DNA from: Flavobacterium fragile
Lineage (GTDB): Bacteria; Bacteroidota; Bacteroidia; Flavobacteriales; Flavobacteriaceae
Assembly (NCBI RefSeq): GCF_023634865.1
Contig: NZ_JAMLJN010000006.1
Coordinates: forward strand, 124,001-188,000
Direction: 5' to 3'
Length of the DNA stretch: 64,000 bases
Shown here: piece by piece, positions 60,494-64,000 of the stretch
How positions within the stretch are numbered: the first letter of the stretch is position 1
Layout of the letters: every line of letters starts with the position of its first letter
Notes under the pieces: generated by a model
Seen by the model: only the letters and a program-made list of their open reading frames with translations
What the model was told of the DNA's origin: nothing
Databases searched by the model: none
Made by a program: the position numbers and the translations under genes

Positions 60494-60533
60494 AAAACCC
60501 TAACGATTGATTATCAATTAGTTAGGGTTTTTT
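60494..60533 (+). terminator. Presumed ancestral tRNA-Ser terminator
   Basis: aaaaccctaac (60494-60504) pairs with gttagggtttt (60521-60531), followed by T-run. It lies directly outside attR, at the distance where a terminator would have stood after the uninterrupted tRNA gene. Confidence 0.78.
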
Positions 60534-60699
60534 ATTTCTAATCCTAGCCCACATTTAGTCAACAATCAATTTAAAATTTATCAAAATATAAAAGTTTTTA
60601 TCCTTTCTGTGTTATTCTTGAACTAGTATACATTTAAAAAACCTTGCTAAATTGTTTCTAATTGTTTTTTTGTCATTATTTTTTTTATATCCTCAATCT

Positions 60700-60778
60700 T
60701 ATTTATAGCCTGAACAAAATTCAGTCTCTACTAAACTCTCTGTGTTTACAAATCAAAATTGAATTTATTTCTTTTTAC
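60700..60778 (+). pseudogene. Decayed copy of the island region 58105-58178
   Basis: agcctgaacaaaattcag and aatcaaaattgaatttatttctttttacag align with the terminator and 3' end of the holin-like gene (aatcaaaactgagcttattt, ctttttt). The direction is the same. It indicates an older relative of the lysis cassette outside the present island. Confidence 0.6.
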
Positions 60779-60863
60779 AGAGATCAAAACTTACAAAAAA
60801 AAGTATTCCTATTAATCCATTTAATAACGAATTAATAGGAATACTCAAAATCAATTCGTCTTG

Positions 60864-61910
60864 TTACTTTTTTACAATTTTAGCGACTTTAGTTTTCCCA
60901 TAAGTATTCTTTACTTTCAACAAATAAATGCCTGGAGCATACTCTGAAAGGTTAATAGATGTAGTTCCGGTATGTGCTTTTTTTTGTAAAACCATTTTCC
61001 CCATTACGTCAAATATTTCTAACTGAATATCTTCCTGAATTTGTATTTGAAAAATATCTGAAGAGGGGTTGGGATACACTTTTAGTTCTAATACTTCGTA
61101 TTCAAAATTATTTGAACTTAAAGCCGAACAAGTAGTTCCTGTTATTATACTAGAGCTAGCCAACCAGTTCGAGGTTATTCCGTTTAGGGTAAAATTATTT
61201 AATGTTCCCGTAAATCCCGAAACAGAACTATCCGTTAAAGTTGTTATAGTTGTATTATCAGTGGAATCAAATCCTTGGTTAAATTGGTAATAAGCGACCA
61301 AACCTACTTGGGAAGTCGGATTGCTTAATTCGCAATTCATTGCGTTTTGTATTTCTGCTGTTGTACGTGCTACATTCCAAATGCGAACTTCATCTATGTC
61401 GCCATCCCATAATTCTGTCCAAGCATCATCTCCTATTTTAAATGTAGTAGATGAATAAGCCGGAGAAATAGTGGCAGTGCCTTGTATTACTCCATCTTGA
61501 TAATATGTCATGGAACCCGATGTAGCATCATACACTAAAGCAACATGATACCATTGATTTAAATTCCAAGCGGATAACGACTGCACATCTGACCAGCTGT
61601 TACCTGAACCAATTGTGGCAATCATTTTATCATTGTTAAGATTATAAGATAGGGTAAAGCCATAATAGCCATTGGCAATTTTTGAAAAAATAGTCCTGTA
61701 ACCTTTTGTCTCCAGTTTAGCCATAGCTTCAATAGTAAAACTACCAGTGGGATTAGGAATGCTTGCTATACTTATATAGTCATTACCTCCATCAAAGTTT
61801 AAATGTGTTGCAGGAACAGAATTGAGCGCTCTATTTTCTGAAATAGTTTGTCCAATCGATGCTAAGCCTGCCAAAGTAAATGGCAATACAAAAAGGTACT
61901 TTTTTAACAT
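60864..61910 (-). CDS. LamG-domain secreted protein with T9SS sorting signal
   Basis: 348 aa. Signal peptide 1-20 (MLKKYLFVLPFTLAGLASIG, then Q). LamG/concanavalin-like domain about 36-215 (LNFDGGNDYISIASIPNP, WYHVALVYDATSG, DEVRIWNVARTTAEIQ). C-terminal T9SS type A domain (about 270-348: LELKVYPNPSSDIFQIQI, GIYLLKVKNT, KIVKK). A surface carbohydrate-binding or adhesion role is likely. It lies just outside attR and is chromosomal. Confidence 0.85.
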   Translation of the reverse strand: MLKKYLFVLPFTLAGLASIGQTISENRALNSVPATHLNFDGGNDYISIASIPNPTGSFTIEAMAKLETKGYRTIFSKIANGYYGFTLSYNLNNDKMIATIGSGNSWSDVQSLSAWNLNQWYHVALVYDATSGSMTYYQDGVIQGTATISPAYSSTTFKIGDDAWTELWDGDIDEVRIWNVARTTAEIQNAMNCELSNPTSQVGLVAYYQFNQGFDSTDNTTITTLTDSSVSGFTGTLNNFTLNGITSNWLASSSIITGTTCSALSSNNFEYEVLELKVYPNPSSDIFQIQIQEDIQLEIFDVMGKMVLQKKAHTGTTSINLSEYAPGIYLLKVKNTYGKTKVAKIVKK

Positions 61911-62628
61911 AGTAAATTTTAATTTAATTTTTATGATTTATAATAATTGATTTGAGTCACTTTTTTTCAAGATTGACAAAATATTTTAAAGGACTAGAAC
62001 ACTATTTTCGGTTGGTCATTTTTGATTTTATTCTCAACTAACTTTTCAGTGAACTTGCATAGCCTAAAAATATTTCGGCAAAAATATTAGAAAACATAAG
62101 AAATTTTCTCTGTAAAGGGGGGACAAATAAAGATAAATAGGGGACAAATTTTTTTGTTATGTTTTTGATTTTTAATATTTTAATTAAAATGATAATTAAA
62201 ATCTAATTTAATTCAAGAAATAATTCTTCTTTTAAATGCAATTAGGTTGATTTTATATCATAGCGCTTCGGGGCTCTTTTTAGTATAAAGCAATATTACC
62301 TTAAGTTTTTCCATTATTTTATTCGTTATTGACTCAATATGATTTCCCGATTGCATTACTAATAATTTTTTCTATACGCTTTTATTTTGGTTTCTTTTCT
62401 TTTACTAGGGTACTACAACCATTACGTATGTATACCGTTAGTATGGAGTATCTATACAGTAACTATGCTCTATGTGTTTATTTTTTCTTTTTGTTTTGTT
62501 TATAATTTGTTTGTAAAATGGTGTTTTTTTGCAAATAAATAGCTTAATTTTGAAAAGCAGGGGTACTACAACTACGAACCAACTACGAACTAAATACGAA
62601 GTAAATACCAACCTATTACAACACGATT
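61911..62628. other. Gap with 11-bp tandem repeats, 718 bp
   Basis: Four 11-bp units at about 62570-62613 (actacgaacca, actacgaacta, aatacgaagta, aataccaacct) precede the gene at 62629. gggtactacaac occurs at 62407 and 62561. TAATTTTG at 62545-62552 is a -7 candidate without -33. A similar aaatacgaaggaagttaacc lies ahead of the 140-aa gene at 56999. Confidence 0.6.
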
Positions 62629-63321
62629 ATGGCTAAAATTACATCATTTGAAGGTAAAATTCCCAAACGCATAGGCAATTATGTTGTTTATCGATTAGAC
62701 GATCAATTGATTGTTAGGGCGAATTCTGGGTTTACTAGTAAGGGATTGAAGCAAAAGGCTAAGTATGCTCTTTGTTTACAAAATGCTAGTGAATTTGGAT
62801 TGTTGAGCAAAACATGTAAGGCAATACGGCAGGTTGTGGCAGATGGTTTAACGCTGCACAATAATTTGCAAGTGGTGAATAACTTGACCAAGAAAATGCG
62901 AAGTGTATTGGTCTATGATACGCTTCATGATCGTGGTAATAGGAACTTGAAAACTGCTTTGGCCACTAGCGAGGCTCAAAATGTTATGAAAGGCTATGCT
63001 TTTACACCCGATTTTAAATTACAATTGCAAGTTACACCCGAGGGTTTGCTAGTGACCGTTCCAGAGGAGTTGTTAGAGGTTTCTAATGGGTATTTGGGTT
63101 TTTGTGTGCAGTATCTTTTTTTTGATTTTGATAGCTTGACAGGGTATTTGGAGCGAACCACTTGGCAAATGGAGCCATTAAATTCAAAAGTTTCTTTTGT
63201 TCTGCCTGTTGTTGCTCCTGGAGGAGTTTTGTTGTCTATGTATCGTTTTTCGTTTTTTTCACTGCAGGAGGGGGAGTGGTTGCCTGTATTGCCGGAACAA
63301 AAAGGGTTGGTTGTTTTTTAG
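62629..63321 (+). CDS. Paralogue of the island 252-aa structural-like protein, 230 aa
   Basis: MAKITSFEGKIPKRIGNYVVYRLDDQL, LQNASEFGLLSKTCKAIRQV, VNNLTKKMRSVLVYDTLHDRGNRNLKTA align with the 59087-59845 protein. The end is aromatic-rich. It is on the opposite strand to its paralogue. It seems intact, so it may be functional. It lies outside the island in the chromosome. Role unknown, as for its paralogue. Confidence 0.68.
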   Translation: MAKITSFEGKIPKRIGNYVVYRLDDQLIVRANSGFTSKGLKQKAKYALCLQNASEFGLLSKTCKAIRQVVADGLTLHNNLQVVNNLTKKMRSVLVYDTLHDRGNRNLKTALATSEAQNVMKGYAFTPDFKLQLQVTPEGLLVTVPEELLEVSNGYLGFCVQYLFFDFDSLTGYLERTTWQMEPLNSKVSFVLPVVAPGGVLLSMYRFSFFSLQEGEWLPVLPEQKGLVVF

Positions 63322-63556
63322 TTACCCATTTCTCTTTTGTTTGTTGTCTTGGGTTAATATTTTTATTTTGAAAAGTTTACCACTGCAAGGGTTTTCTTTT
63401 GTGACCAAAATACTGTTTCTTTTCTGCGTTACAAAACAGTTTTTTTCTGGGTTGTAGGGGACTTTTTTATTCAAAAGACTTGATTTTAAAAAAGGATTTA
63501 CTAAAAATCTGCGTATTCAGATTAAGGTTACATTTAAGGTACAACTAGTAATTGAG

Positions 63557-63658
63557 ATGTTTTGCAAACAAGCCCTTTACAACGTTTGCCAACTTGCCCT
63601 CAACAATGACGAAGTGCTCTTTTACTTTCAAAGAAACTACAAATGCGTTTGCAAATGA
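63557..63658 (+). pseudogene. Relic of the 20865-21527 family gene
   Basis: MFCKQALYNVCQLALNNDEV then LFYFQRNYKCVCK* aligns with residues about 23-55 of the 220-aa island protein (NEQAIYNACKLEINKDEVLF). DNA identity is also high. It stops after 33 codons. Confidence 0.72.
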
Positions 63659-63770
63659 ATTTAACGAGAATGTGGATTTCCTTGTTATTTAATAAAATCC
63701 TTAGATTACTTTAGCTCCCAATTGTAACCCACTATTTTTAGTTGATATCAAATTCAGTTAGTTCCAAGGG

Positions 63771-63801
63771 TTGTACAGGTGCTTTTTTTTCGTTATGTTT
63801 G
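63771..63801 (+). promoter_or_regulatory. Promoter of the methyltransferase gene
   Basis: TTG (63771-63773), 20 bp, TATGTTTG (63794-63801). Start near 63808, leader of about 25 nt. Confidence 0.65.
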
Positions 63802-63832
63802 GGAATTATACTACAATTAAAACTAAATACAA

Positions 63833-64000
63833 ATGGCGTTAAGCTGGAATGAGATAAAAGATAGAGCAGTTAAGTTTTCAAAAGAATGGAAAGATACCAC
63901 TAATGAAGAAGCCGATGCAAAACCATTTTTAGACGCTTTTTTCGATGTCTTTGGAATCACTCGTAAGAAGATAGGAACATTTGAACACCGAGTAAAAAAA
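63833..64000 (+). CDS. Class I SAM-dependent DNA methyltransferase (MmeI/YeeA-like), N-terminal part
   Basis: 56 codons are visible before the window ends: MALSWNEIKDRAVKFSKEWK, EEADAKPFLDAFFDVFGITR, then KKIGTFEHRVKK. This start is typical of the large type IIG/MmeI-like DNA methyltransferases that also occur in defence islands. The catalytic motifs lie outside the window, so activity cannot be judged. Confidence 0.8.
   Translation, partial: MALSWNEIKDRAVKFSKEWKDTTNEEADAKPFLDAFFDVFGITRKKIGTFEHRVKK

Larger units (their letters stand above)
60313..60863. other. attR region and chromosomal flank, 551 bp
   Basis: Contains TATATTTG (60353-60360) without a -33, the arm-site copy atcgagacccta (60406-60417), attR (60471-60487), the presumed ancestral tRNA terminator (60494-60533), and a decayed copy of 58105-58178 at about 60700-60778. 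Confidence 0.7.
63322..63832. other. Gap with relic and promoter, 511 bp
   Basis: Contains the 34-codon relic at 63557-63658 and the promoter at 63771-63801. Nothing else is recognised. Confidence 0.6.

Noticed and set aside
16111..60533. CRISPR arrays or cas genes
   Set aside because: No regularly spaced repeat with unique spacers and no Cas proteins are seen.

Overview
The window (AT-rich, 64 kb) comes from a Flavobacteriaceae-type Bacteroidota chromosome. The signs are promoters of the TTG-N19/20-TAnnTTTG type, type IX secretion sorting tails, CarboxypepD_reg-type TonB receptors, an RteC-like regulator, an IntDOT-like integrase and M1, bestrophin and RND genes typical of Flavobacterium. 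No species call is possible from the sequence alone.

Layout. 1-15.9 kb is ordinary chromosome: a secreted protein cut by the window edge, a bestrophin-like channel, a tripartite RND efflux operon, recG, an M1 aminopeptidase and a UvrD/PcrA helicase. A tRNA-Ser(UGA) gene follows at 16002-16086. Its last 16 bases and the next base recur as a 17-bp direct repeat at 60471-60487. The 44.4 kb between the copies is therefore read as a genomic island integrated at the tRNA 3' end. It starts with a tyrosine integrase, an RteC-like regulator, an excisionase-like HTH gene, and a replication/DnaC-like module (16.3-21.5 kb). A complete type I restriction-modification operon (hsdM-rhuM-hsdS-fic-hsdR) and two unrecognised genes, one PIN-like, come next (21.8-31.8 kb), then hipBA (32.3-33.9 kb).

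The large cargo (34.4-55.7 kb) is a low-oxygen/redox/metal module: sulfide:quinone oxidoreductase, cytochrome bd oxidase (cydAB), Cys-rich peptides, a thioredoxin/DUF2892 operon, an OprC-like copper receptor operon, a Fur/Zur-like regulator with a second TonB receptor, a DUF2202 lipoprotein, two methyltransferases, a GapN-type aldehyde dehydrogenase, rhodanese, a dihaem DUF3365 cytochrome, 1-Cys peroxiredoxin, cytochrome c peroxidase and Dps. Seven of its promoters carry a CRP/FNR-type palindrome (GTAAC-N4-GTTAC or TGAT-N4-ATCA) whose centre lies exactly 36.5 bp from the end of the -7 element. That is the class II activator position. I see no CRP/FNR gene in the island, so it appears to be wired into a host oxygen or nitric-oxide regulator.

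55.7-57.0 kb is gene-free but dense in nested inverted repeats, dif-like sites and REP-like elements. After it comes a small phage-like cassette (holin-like proteins, DUF5675, a 252-aa structural-like protein) and a small HTH gene at the right end. Beyond attR (60.5-64 kb) are a LamG/T9SS protein, a paralogue of the island's 252-aa protein, decayed copies of two other island segments, and the start of a class I SAM-dependent DNA methyltransferase. This suggests an older related element sits next to the present one.
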